Under the pieces are notes generated by a model. The model saw only the letters and a program-made list of their open reading frames with translations, was not told the DNA's origin and made no database searches. From assembly GCF_934643405.1 (NCBI RefSeq), contig NZ_CAKUCL010000063.1, positions 1-30,654 of the forward strand: a stretch of DNA of 30,654 bases, read 5' to 3'. Source of the stretch: an uncultured Actinoplanes sp. Lineage in GTDB: Bacteria > Actinomycetota > Actinomycetes > Mycobacteriales > Micromonosporaceae. Within the stretch, counting starts at the first letter, position 1. Every line of letters begins with the position of its first letter. A program made the translations under genes and the position numbers. Shown piece by piece: positions 23,640 through 30,654 of this stretch.

Positions 23640-24677
23640 GTGGAGTTGCTGACCATCGGTTCGTTCGCCCGCGCGGCCCGGCTCACGCCGAAGGCGTTGC
23701 GCCTGTACGACCAGCTGGGGCTGCTGCCGCCGGCCGCCGTCGACCCCGATTCCGGCTACCGGATGTACGACCCGGCCCAGCTGGAGCAGGCCCGGCTGAT
23801 CGCGCAGCTGCGCCGGCTCGGCATGCCGCTGGCCGAGATCCGGACGGTGTCGGCGCTGCCGCCGGAGCAGGCGGCAGCGGCCGTCACGGCGTACTGGCAG
23901 CAGGTCACCGCGGAGACGGCGGAACGCGCCCGGTTGGCCACCCACCTCGTCGCGGATCTCACCGGAGGTATTCATCACATGCGAGTGCGAGCTGCTGCGG
24001 CGACGGACATCGGCGCGGTGCGCCGGGAGAACCAGGATTTCGCGTACGGCGGGGAGCAGCTGCTCGCCGTGGCCGACGGGGGCGGCGGTACGGGTGGGGC
24101 CGCGGCCGCCCGGACAGCGGTCGACGCGCTGCGGTCGTCGGCGTCGGCCGCGACCGACGCCCTGCTGGGCGCGCTGGCCGAGGCCGACCGCGTGATCCGC
24201 GCCTCGGCGACCGGCGAGGAGCAGCCGTGCTCCACGGTGACCGCCCTGGTCCCGCACGACTCCCGGCTGACCCTGGTCCACGTCGGCGACACCCGCGCGT
24301 ACCTGCTGCGTGACGACAAGCTGACCCTGCTGACCCAGGACCACACGTGGGTGCGGGCGCAGGTCGAGGCCGGCCTGCTCTCCCCCGCCGAGGCCGAGTC
24401 GCATCCGCAGCGCGCCCTGCTGGTGCGGGCCCTGGGCGCGAGCGGTGAGGTCGAGGCCGACCTGGCCGTGCGTACCGCCGCGGCCGGCGACCGCTACCTG
24501 CTCTGCTCGGACGGCCTCTACACCGTGGTGGACCACGCCGCGCTGCGGACCACCCTGACCGAGGAGTCCGACCCCGCCGCGGCCGTGGATCGGCTGATCG
24601 GGCTGGCCCGCGCGGCCGGCGCCCCGGACAACGTGGCGTGCGTGGTGGCCGACGTCACGCCCGGAGACGATCGCTGA
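23640..24677 (+). CDS. MerR-type HTH regulator fused to PP2C-family protein phosphatase
   Basis: 345-aa fusion. Residues 1-75 are a MerR DNA-binding domain (LTIGSFARAARLTPKALRLYD, GYRMYDPAQLEQ), followed by a dimerisation helix (about 80-108). Residues 114-345 are a PP2C Ser/Thr phosphatase: RRENQD (128-133), metal Asp146 in ADGGGG (normally DGMGG), GDTRAYLL (216-223), Asp291 in CSDGL, and Asp330 in PDNVA. A phosphatase thus takes the place of the usual effector-binding domain. The frame opens at GTG 23640, but GGGGAGG at 23634-23640 overlaps it; TTG 23646, two codons later, is at better distance. It is divergent from the aldo/keto reductase and preceded by a MerR-type promoter. The phosphoprotein substrate is unknown. 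Confidence 0.9.
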   Translation: MELLTIGSFARAARLTPKALRLYDQLGLLPPAAVDPDSGYRMYDPAQLEQARLIAQLRRLGMPLAEIRTVSALPPEQAAAAVTAYWQQVTAETAERARLATHLVADLTGGIHHMRVRAAAATDIGAVRRENQDFAYGGEQLLAVADGGGGTGGAAAARTAVDALRSSASAATDALLGALAEADRVIRASATGEEQPCSTVTALVPHDSRLTLVHVGDTRAYLLRDDKLTLLTQDHTWVRAQVEAGLLSPAEAESHPQRALLVRALGASGEVEADLAVRTAAAGDRYLLCSDGLYTVVDHAALRTTLTEESDPAAAVDRLIGLARAAGAPDNVACVVADVTPGDDR

Positions 24678-24704
24678 CGGTGATCCCGGGGCGGCGCGGT
24701 GGCG

Positions 24705-24729
24705 GGCACCGTCGACGATCAACGGTGCC
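24705..24729. terminator. Hairpin between convergent genes
   Basis: A perfect 8-bp inverted repeat (ggcaccgt at 24705-24712, acggtgcc at 24722-24729) with a 9-nt loop includes the stop codon of the polyprenyl synthase gene and follows the MerR-PP2C stop. It could serve both directions. There is no T-tract. Confidence 0.5.
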
Positions 24730-25762
24730 GTTCCACCGCGGCCCCGGCCAGCGCGGTCAGCTCCTTGCGGACCGTCTCCGGGAGCGGGGCCTCGGCCAGC
24801 GCGGCCAGCGCGGCGTCCGCCCGCACCCGGATCATCTGCTCGATCTTCTCCAGCGCCCGGGTCGCCACGATGATGCCGCGCAGCTCCTCGGCGCCGTCGG
24901 CGTCCAGGTCCGGGTTGCCGAACAGGGTGGCCAGCCGGGCCGACTGGGCGCGGCCGGCGGCGCCGCGGGCCAGCGCCATCATCACCGTGGGTTTGCCCTC
25001 GCGCAGATCGTCCAGCACCGACTTGCCGGTCACCGTCGGGTCGCCGAAGACGCCGAGCACGTCGTCGCGCAGCTGGAACGCGTCGCCGAGCGGGTCGCCG
25101 AACGCGGTGAACGCCCGGCACAGCGCGGCCTGCCCGCCGGCCAGCTTGGCGCCGATCTGCAGCGGCCGGGTCACCGTGTACCGGGCCGCCTTCATCCGGA
25201 TCACGGTCAGCGCGCTGGCCACCGAGCCGTCGCCCACGCCGGACACGAGGTCCAGGTACTGGCCGGCGATCACCTCGGTGCGCATCTGCGCGAACACGCC
25301 GTACGCCTGATGGATGCGCCCCGGCGAGAGCCCGCACTCGTGGAACATCTGCTCCGCCCAGGCCGCGCACAGGTCACCGCAGAGCAGCGCGGTGGACCGG
25401 CCGAACGCGCGATGGTCGCCGCGCCACGCCGACCGGGCGTGCAGGTCGGCGAAGAGCTGATGCATGGACGGCTGGCCGCGCCGCCGGTCGCTGCCGTCGA
25501 TGATGTCGTCGTGGATCAGCGCGAACGCGTGGAACAGTTCCAGCGAGGCCGCCGCGGTGATCACCTCGTCGGCGTCCTGGCCGCCGGCGGCCCGCCACCC
25601 CCAGTAGCAGAACGTGGGCCGCAGCCGCTTACCGCCGGCCAGCACGAAACGCCGCAACGTGTTGGTGACGCCGCGCGGCGACCCGTCCGGCCACTGGGGA
25701 TCCTGCCGGTCGATGAACGCGGCGAGCGCGGCGTCGAACCGTTCCCTCAGCTCGCCGCTCAT
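24719..25762 (-). CDS. Polyprenyl (geranylgeranyl-type) diphosphate synthase
   Basis: 347-aa trans-isoprenyl diphosphate synthase that elongates allylic diphosphates with isopentenyl diphosphate. It has GKRLRP (44-49), the first Asp-rich motif HDDIID (Asp85, 86, 89) and the second LRDDVLGVFGD (Asp233, 234, 241). Phe80, five residues before the first motif, is the position where a bulky aromatic limits chain length in archaeal-type GGPP synthases, so a short product around C20 is likely; this is inference. The start overlaps the eboF stop by 4 bp (ATGA), making it the last gene of the Ebo operon. It may supply the prenyl donor for EboC, the UbiA-family transferase at the operon's upstream end. 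Confidence 0.92.
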   Translation of the reverse strand: MSGELRERFDAALAAFIDRQDPQWPDGSPRGVTNTLRRFVLAGGKRLRPTFCYWGWRAAGGQDADEVITAAASLELFHAFALIHDDIIDGSDRRRGQPSMHQLFADLHARSAWRGDHRAFGRSTALLCGDLCAAWAEQMFHECGLSPGRIHQAYGVFAQMRTEVIAGQYLDLVSGVGDGSVASALTVIRMKAARYTVTRPLQIGAKLAGGQAALCRAFTAFGDPLGDAFQLRDDVLGVFGDPTVTGKSVLDDLREGKPTVMMALARGAAGRAQSARLATLFGNPDLDADGAEELRGIIVATRALEKIEQMIRVRADAALAALAEAPLPETVRKELTALAGAAVERHR

Positions 25763-27135
25763 GAGGCCAGGCCGAGCAGGAAGTCCTTCACCTCGGTGGC
25801 GGCGATCCCCGGCCGGGCGGCCGAGGGGTCGGAACACAACAGCATCGGCGCGTCGGCCGGATCGGAGGGCAGCCGGCCGTGCGACCCGCGGACCGCCCGC
25901 GCGCCCGCGTCCAGGCCGACCACGCTCATGAGATACCGCATGCCCAGCTTCTTGCGGGCGAGCGCGACGGCCGCCCGGCGCTTGGCCCCGACGGGTGCCG
26001 CCGGGTCGAAGAACAGCTCGGCCGGGTCGTAGCCCGGCTTGCGGTGGATCTCCACGAGCCGCGCGAAGTCCGGCGCCCGCGCGTCGTCCAGCCAGTAGTA
26101 GTAGGTGAACCAGGCGTCCGGGCCGGCGACCAGCACGAGTTCGCCCGAGCGCGGATGGTCGAGCCCGTGGGCGGCCTTGCCCGCGTCGTCCAGGACCAGG
26201 TCGACACCGCCGACCGCCGCGCAGACCTTCGCGACCGCCGCGACGTCGCCCGGGTCGCGGACGTAGACGTGGGCCACCTGGTGGTCGGCGACGGCGAACG
26301 CGCGCGACGTCCACGGATCCAGGTATTCCATGCCGTCCTGGGTGTACACCTCCAGCAGCCCCTCGGCGCGCAGCACCCGGTTGATGTCGACCGGCCGGGA
26401 GACCGGCGTGATGCCGTACTCGGAGAGCGCCACGATGGTCGCGCCGCGCACGCCGGCCGCGTCCAGCAGCGGGGTGAGCACCTCGTCCAGCTCGGCGGCC
26501 GCGACGGCCGCCCGGGGATGGTCCGGCCCGAACCGTTGCAGGTCGTAGTCGAGATGCGGGACGTAGACGAGGGTCAGATCGGGGTGGTGGGTGGCCATGA
26601 TCTGCCGCGCGGCCCGGCAGATCCAGCGCGACGACGGCATCCCGGCGCCCGGCCCCCAGTAGGTGAACAGCGGGAAGTCACCCAGCTCGGCGGTGAGCTC
26701 GTCGTGCAGGCCCGGCGGGTACGTGTAGCAGTCCGGTTCCTTGCGCCCGTCCGCGTAGTAGATCGGCCGCGGCGTCACCGTCCAGTCCACGTCCGCGCCC
26801 ATGGCGTACCACCAGCAGACGTTGGCCACCGTGAAGCCGGGCTTGCGCCGCCGGGCCGCCTCCCACAGTTTCTCGCCGCCGACCAGCGTGTTGTGCTGCC
26901 GCCACAGCAGCACCTCGCCCAGTTCGCGGAAGTACCAGCCGTTGCCCACCACGCCGTGCCCGGCCGGGGTCTCGCCGGTCAGGAACGTCGACTGCACCGA
27001 GCAGGTGACCGCGGGCAGCACGGTCGTCAGCGGCGCCTGGAAGCCGCGGCCGGCCACCGCGCGCAGGTTCGGCATGTGCGCGAGCATCCGCGGGGTCAGT
27101 CCGACCACGTCGAGAACCACCAGCGGCGCGCTCAT
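25759..27135 (-). CDS. eboF: EboF-type nucleotide pyrophosphatase/phosphodiesterase family protein
   Basis: 458-aa alkaline-phosphatase-superfamily protein of the NPP/phosphodiesterase type. Metal ligand Asp9 in VVLDVVGL and nucleophile Thr44 in PAVTCSVQST are present, and Asp196 is in PHLDYDLQRFGP. Other usual ligands differ: the D-x-x-GH motif has Gln200 instead of His, and the SDHG motif reads SEYG (228-231). The protein may therefore bind a single metal or act non-canonically. There is no signal peptide, so it should be cytoplasmic. GGAGGAGG sits within the end of eboE just before the ATG, and the genes overlap by 4 bp; it overlaps the downstream prenyl synthase by 4 bp too. In Ebo clusters this is the sixth component; its substrate is unknown. 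Confidence 0.85.
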   Translation of the reverse strand: MSAPLVVLDVVGLTPRMLAHMPNLRAVAGRGFQAPLTTVLPAVTCSVQSTFLTGETPAGHGVVGNGWYFRELGEVLLWRQHNTLVGGEKLWEAARRRKPGFTVANVCWWYAMGADVDWTVTPRPIYYADGRKEPDCYTYPPGLHDELTAELGDFPLFTYWGPGAGMPSSRWICRAARQIMATHHPDLTLVYVPHLDYDLQRFGPDHPRAAVAAAELDEVLTPLLDAAGVRGATIVALSEYGITPVSRPVDINRVLRAEGLLEVYTQDGMEYLDPWTSRAFAVADHQVAHVYVRDPGDVAAVAKVCAAVGGVDLVLDDAGKAAHGLDHPRSGELVLVAGPDAWFTYYYWLDDARAPDFARLVEIHRKPGYDPAELFFDPAAPVGAKRRAAVALARKKLGMRYLMSVVGLDAGARAVRGSHGRLPSDPADAPMLLCSDPSAARPGIAATEVKDFLLGLAS

Positions 27136-28202
27136 CGGGCCTCCTCCAGCAGGCTTTTCGCGAAGGCCAGCTCGGCCGCGATCCCGGCGGCCAGCCCGGC
27201 GTCGTCGGCCGGACGCTGATCCATCGGCAGCACCCCCCACGTGTAGGTCTCGACGTCGAAGTGATCGCACGACGTGCCGATCGCCCGTACGGCGTCGCGC
27301 AGCACCGGCACGGTCGAGGTGAGCGGCTCGGCCGGTGCGGCGTGCAACGGCACGTGGTAGTGCACCCGCCAGGCGCCCGGCAGCCGGCCGTCCAGGGCTT
27401 CGTCGAGGTCGTCGGCCACCGCCCCGGCCGAGGTGCGCGTCTGATGCAGGAAACGCCGCTCCACGTACGGCCGCAGCGCCTCCCCGGCCCCGGCGGGCGC
27501 TTCGAGCGCGGCGGAGACCTGCACCTTCACGATCGGGATGCCGGCCTCGGTCAGCCGCCCGACGGCCGCGGCCGGCTCCTCCCAGGCGCACGCCAGGTGG
27601 GCCAGGTCGAGGCAGACGCCCAGCACCGACGTGTCCACCCGGGCGAGGTGGGCGACCGCCTGGGTGGTGTTCTCGACGATGCAGCCCGGCTCCGGTTCGA
27701 AGCCGACCCGGATCGTCCGGTCCAGCCCGCCCAGCTCCTTGGCGAGCTCGTCGAGATTGCGGTAGGCGGCCTCGGCCATGGTCGCGGTCCACGGCGTACG
27801 CCAGGCCAGCGGCAGTGTCGAGATCGATCCGCGCTCGGCGTCGCCGGGCAGCAGATCGGCCAGGATGTGGGCCAGGTCGAGGGTGTATCCGAGACGTTCC
27901 GGCGTGGTCCAGTCCGGGTGGTAGACGGCGTGCTTCACCACCGGCGCCTGGAACGCCTGGTACGGGAAGCCGTTGAGGGTCACCACCTCCAGGCCCCGCG
28001 CGTCCAGCTCGCCCTTGAACCGCAGGCGCGCCCCGCGATCGGCGGCGAGCTCCGCGGCCACCGGCGCCGCCAGCCACAGCCCGAGGCCGAGCACGTCGGC
28101 GTCGAGACGACGGCGGATCTCCACCGCGTACGTGTCGAGCTGCGCGACGATGCCGGCGAGGTCCTCGGCCGGGTGCACGTTGGTGCAGTAGCTCAGATGC
28201 AT
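27132..28202 (-). CDS. eboE: EboE-type TIM-barrel protein (metabolite traffic)
   Basis: 356-aa xylose-isomerase-like TIM-barrel protein. The start HLSYCTNVHPAEDL is diagnostic of EboE. Metal-site candidates are Glu169 in VGFEPEPG and Asp199 and His202 in CLDLAHL. EboE is required for correct delivery of the scytonemin precursor in cyanobacteria and belongs to the conserved six-gene Ebo set; its reaction is not known. ATG 28202 overlaps the eboB stop by one base (TGATG) and follows GGGGAGG. The downstream eboF overlaps by 4 bp. It shares the GFEPEPG motif with the second isomerase-like protein at 29619-30446, suggesting a related fold and metal site. Confidence 0.9.
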   Translation of the reverse strand: MHLSYCTNVHPAEDLAGIVAQLDTYAVEIRRRLDADVLGLGLWLAAPVAAELAADRGARLRFKGELDARGLEVVTLNGFPYQAFQAPVVKHAVYHPDWTTPERLGYTLDLAHILADLLPGDAERGSISTLPLAWRTPWTATMAEAAYRNLDELAKELGGLDRTIRVGFEPEPGCIVENTTQAVAHLARVDTSVLGVCLDLAHLACAWEEPAAAVGRLTEAGIPIVKVQVSAALEAPAGAGEALRPYVERRFLHQTRTSAGAVADDLDEALDGRLPGAWRVHYHVPLHAAPAEPLTSTVPVLRDAVRAIGTSCDHFDVETYTWGVLPMDQRPADDAGLAAGIAAELAFAKSLLEEAR

Positions 28203-29053
28203 CAGCTGCCTCCCCGCAGGATCGAGTTGCCCGCGAACGTGGGCGGTCCGCCGTCCGGGCCGTCCAGGTTCAACCGCTTCGACTGGCCGTAGAACTCGAC
28301 CGGGTTGCGCCAGAACACCCGGTCCACGTCGTCCTCGCCGAAGCCGCCGGCGAGCATGGCCTCCGCGGTGCGCAATGTCAGCAACGGGTCCGAGCGGCCC
28401 CAGTCGGCGGCCGAGTTCACCAGGACGCGATCCAGCCCGTACCGGCGCAGAATCTCCACCATCCGCGGCGGCGACATCTTCGTGTCCGGGTAGATGGAGA
28501 ACCCGGCCCACACCCCGGCGTCCAGAGCCGGCGCGACGGTCACCTCGTTGAGATGGTCGAGCACGACCCGGCCCGGGTCGATGCCGGACTCGGCGATCAC
28601 CGCGATGCTGCGTTCGGTGCCGCGCGCCTTGTCCCGGTGCGGCGTGTGGACCAGCGCCGGCAGGTCGTGCTCGATCGCGAGGGCCAGCTGGGCGGCGAAC
28701 GCCGAGTCCTCCTCGGCGGTCATCGAGTCGTAGCCGATCTCGCCGACCGCGACCACGCCGTCTTTCGCGAGGTAGCGCGGCAGCAGGTCGAGCACGGGCC
28801 GGCAGCGCGGATCGTTGGCCTCCTTGGGGTTCAGCGCGATCGTGGCGTGGTGCCGGATGCCGAACTGGCTCGCCCGGAACGGCTCCCAGCCGATCAGCGA
28901 GTCGAAGTAGTCGGTGAATGAACCCGGGCCGGTGCGCGGCTGGCCGAGCCAGAAGGCGGGCTCGACGATCGCCCGCACGCCGGCGGCGGCCATCCGCTCG
29001 TAGTCGTCGGTGGTGCGCGAGGTCATGTGGATGTGGGGGTCGAAGATGCGCAT
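28202..29053 (-). CDS. eboB: EboB-type TatD-like metal-dependent hydrolase
   Basis: 283-aa amidohydrolase-fold protein. The metal ligands of the TatD group can be read: His7 and His9 in FDPHIH, Glu105 in VGEIGYD, His136 in LVHTPH, His167 in VLDHLNE, and Asp217 in SAADWG. The C-terminus (FWRNPVEFYGQSKRLNL) is like the Ebo-associated members. A hydrolytic step on a cytoplasmic metabolite is likely; substrate unknown. ATG 29053 overlaps the eboA stop by one base and has AGGAGGT four bases upstream inside eboA, so translation is coupled. In the Ebo system it is one of the conserved members. Confidence 0.88.
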   Translation of the reverse strand: MRIFDPHIHMTSRTTDDYERMAAAGVRAIVEPAFWLGQPRTGPGSFTDYFDSLIGWEPFRASQFGIRHHATIALNPKEANDPRCRPVLDLLPRYLAKDGVVAVGEIGYDSMTAEEDSAFAAQLALAIEHDLPALVHTPHRDKARGTERSIAVIAESGIDPGRVVLDHLNEVTVAPALDAGVWAGFSIYPDTKMSPPRMVEILRRYGLDRVLVNSAADWGRSDPLLTLRTAEAMLAGGFGEDDVDRVFWRNPVEFYGQSKRLNLDGPDGGPPTFAGNSILRGGS

Positions 29054-29622
29054 CAGACCTCCTGAAGTCGGGCCAGCAGTTCCAGGGCGTCGGCCGGGAC
29101 GTCGCGTCCGGCGGCGGTTCTCTCCTTCGCGAACGCGGCGAGCATCGCGGCGAGTTCGCCGTCCGCGCGCTCGGTCAGCCCGTGCACCGCGGCCAGCGGG
29201 ACACCCATGAACACACACTTGAGTACGCCGTGGCGCCAGGCCGCGTCGTCGAGGTGCCGGGCACAGGGCCCCAGGGCGGCGGCCACCAGCCGGGTGTCGT
29301 TGGTGCGCAGGGCGTCGTGCAGCAGCGGCACGCCGGCGTCACCGATCGGCAGCAGCGGCAGCGCCTTGAGCACGGCCCGTTTCTCGTCCGCGTCGCCGTA
29401 CCGGTAGACGTCGGCGTGCTCACCGGCCGGGGCGGCGGCGAGCAGCAGCGCGCGGGCGGCCTCGTCGGCGGTCCAGCTCGGGGCCTCGTCGAGGGGTTCC
29501 CGCCCGCAGTTGCGGGCGGCCGCCGGGAACAGTGTGGACAGTTCCTTGCCGGCCCGGGGCAGCGCCTCGGCGAGCCAAGGGTCGTCCCTCATCGCGGTGC
29601 GGAGTTCTTCCAGGGTTGTCAT
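29053..29622 (-). CDS. eboA: EboA-domain protein
   Basis: 189-aa all-helical protein. It begins with TTLEELRTAMRDD and carries features of EboA-like proteins: FPAAARNCGREPL, then WTADEAARALLL, and RYGDADEKRAVLKALPLLP, followed by NDTRLVAAALGPCARHLDD and VLKCVFMGVPLAAVHGL. The repeats of paired helices resemble HEAT-like packing. No catalytic motif is visible, so a scaffold or carrier-binding role fits, as an inference. It overlaps the upstream isomerase-like gene by 4 bp and the downstream eboB by 1 bp. EboA is the least understood part of Ebo clusters. Confidence 0.87.
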   Translation of the reverse strand: MTTLEELRTAMRDDPWLAEALPRAGKELSTLFPAAARNCGREPLDEAPSWTADEAARALLLAAAPAGEHADVYRYGDADEKRAVLKALPLLPIGDAGVPLLHDALRTNDTRLVAAALGPCARHLDDAAWRHGVLKCVFMGVPLAAVHGLTERADGELAAMLAAFAKERTAAGRDVPADALELLARLQEV

Positions 29623-30446
29623 TGCGCGGCCTTTCGCAGGAAGTCGAGCGACCGGGCGGCGATGGTGGGCGCGGCGTGCGAGTGCCGGGGCAGCTCGACC
29701 GCGACCAGGCCGCGGTAGCCGGTCGCGGCCAGGGCCCGCAGCACCGGCGGGAAGTCGATCTCCCCGGTGCCGAACTCGAGGTGCTCGTGGGTGCCCCGCC
29801 GCATGTCGTCGATCTGCACGTTCACCAGGTACGGTCCGGCCTCGGTCACGCAGTCCGGCACCGGCAGCGGTTCCAGGCAGCGACAATGTCCGATGTCGAG
29901 GGTCAGGCCGAAGCCGGGCGGCCGGCCGAGGTCCGCGTAGAGCCGGTGCCAGGCGGCGAGATCCGGCACCAGCATGCCGGGTTCCGGTTCGAAGCCCAGC
30001 GTCACGCTCGCCGACGTGGCGGTCTCCACCATCCGCGCGCAACCGGCCACGAGCCGGTCCCAGGAGTCCGGTGTGCCGGCCGGTTCGACGCCGGCCCAGA
30101 ACGAGACGGCCTCGGCGCCCAGGTCGGCGCCGACGGCTACGGCGCGGCGCAGGTATTCCAGGCGGGGGCCCGGATCGTCGTGCATCAGCGTGGGCGAGTG
30201 CTTGTGCCACGGGTCGAGCAGGAACCGCGCGCCGGTCTCGATCACCACGGCCAGGCCGAGCCGGTCCAGCACGGCACCCACCTCGGCGGTGCGCCGGGCG
30301 AGGTCCGGCCCGAACGGGTCGAGGTGGTTGGTGTCCAGGGTCAGCGCGACCCCGTCGTAGCCGAGGTCGGCGATGACGCGCAGCGCCTCGGGCAGCCGAT
30401 GGTTGCCGAACCCGTTGGTCCCGTATCCGAACCGCAGGTGGTTCAT
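29619..30446 (-). CDS. Sugar phosphate isomerase/epimerase-like TIM barrel in the Ebo operon
   Basis: 275-aa xylose-isomerase-like (AP endonuclease 2) barrel. Metal ligands fit the family: Glu153 in GFEPEPG, Asp184 and His187 in LDIGHC, an Asp/His pair in the VQIDDMRRGTHEH segment, and Glu251 in VAVELPRHSH. Members epimerise or isomerise sugars, inositols or related polyols. It is 4 bp overlapped with eboC upstream and with eboA downstream, so it is a true operon member. It is distinct from EboE, which has its own diagnostic N-terminus. Residue-level similarity between the two around GFEPEPG suggests an ancient duplication. An isomerase acting on the substrate of a cyclitol-forming EboD is a plausible role. 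Confidence 0.9.
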   Translation of the reverse strand: MNHLRFGYGTNGFGNHRLPEALRVIADLGYDGVALTLDTNHLDPFGPDLARRTAEVGAVLDRLGLAVVIETGARFLLDPWHKHSPTLMHDDPGPRLEYLRRAVAVGADLGAEAVSFWAGVEPAGTPDSWDRLVAGCARMVETATSASVTLGFEPEPGMLVPDLAAWHRLYADLGRPPGFGLTLDIGHCRCLEPLPVPDCVTEAGPYLVNVQIDDMRRGTHEHLEFGTGEIDFPPVLRALAATGYRGLVAVELPRHSHAAPTIAARSLDFLRKAAQ

Positions 30447-30654
30447 GTGGGTGACACCACCTTCGCGAGTCTTCGCGCCAGCGGCGCGGCCGCCGCGACC
30501 GCGAGGCCCGCGACGGGAGCGCCGGCCTGGGCGGCGAGGGCGCCCTGCAACGGCGGCATGCCGGTGATCCCGGTGCCGACCGCGGCCCGGATCCTCTCGG
30601 GTGACGGCTCGGCGGCCGCGCGGGCCTGCGCGGCGCCGTATCGCACCGCGTACC
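30443..30654 (-). CDS. eboC: EboC, UbiA-family prenyltransferase-like protein, partial (5' end beyond the window)
   Basis: Only the C-terminal 69 or so residues are present, ending in LARRLAKVVSPT. They include SPERIRAAVGTGITGMPPLQ and the hydrophobic helix GAPVAGLAVAAAAPL, which resemble the end of Ebo-associated UbiA-like proteins (multi-helix membrane prenyltransferases). The catalytic Asp-rich loops lie outside the window, so the assignment rests on this tail and the neighbouring ebo genes. The stop overlaps the start of the isomerase-like gene by 4 bp. Confidence 0.7.
   Translation of the reverse strand, partial: YAVRYGAAQARAAAEPSPERIRAAVGTGITGMPPLQGALAAQAGAPVAGLAVAAAAPLARRLAKVVSPT

Noticed and set aside
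1..30654. tRNA, rRNA and riboswitch elements
   Set aside because: No cloverleaf-like or conserved RNA signature was seen by eye; a covariance-model search was not possible.

Overview
The window is very GC-rich (mostly above 70% by eye). Its gene content suggests an actinomycete, probably a Micromonosporaceae relative such as Actinoplanes or Micromonospora: ECF42-type sigma factor with a DGPF partner, CGNR zinc-finger regulator, sedolisin, MASE1-like histidine kinase, and an Ebo operon. The placement is inferred from gene content; no rRNA or tRNA gene was found.

Layout. 1-440 is a degenerate GC-rich tandem repeat. 1130-10537 holds single metabolic, transport and signalling genes: a FAD-linked oxidase, a small DUF6082-like membrane protein, an AEC-type carrier divergent from an MFS exporter, a MASE1-like/PAS histidine kinase, a secreted sedolisin, and a second MFS transporter. 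10538-13968 is an accessory patch. It starts with a decayed IS481-family transposase, continues with about 800 bp without a recognisable gene, and ends with two genes of visibly lower GC: an unfamiliar membrane protein and a clavaminate-synthase-like Fe(II)/2-oxoglutarate oxygenase. A long hairpin closes it.

14115-24677 is again mixed chromosomal content: a secreted S15-type peptidase, TrpB2 directly downstream of a CGNR regulator with an altered signature, a frameshifted and internally deleted MFS pseudogene, a glyoxalase-fold protein, a coupled DGPF/ECF42 sigma pair, a one-chain MOSC-reductase-ferredoxin enzyme, an aldo/keto reductase, and a MerR-PP2C fusion whose promoter has a 19-bp spacer over a dyad.

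24719-30654 is one tightly coupled minus-strand operon that enters from the right edge: EboC (partial), a sugar-phosphate-isomerase-like TIM barrel, EboA, EboB (TatD-like), EboE, EboF and a polyprenyl diphosphate synthase. Every junction overlaps by 1 or 4 nt. Ebo clusters are linked to movement or maturation of a precursor metabolite. Here the prenyl-diphosphate supply gene is joined to the UbiA-type EboC, and a second isomerase is added. I regard this as the most interesting system in the window.
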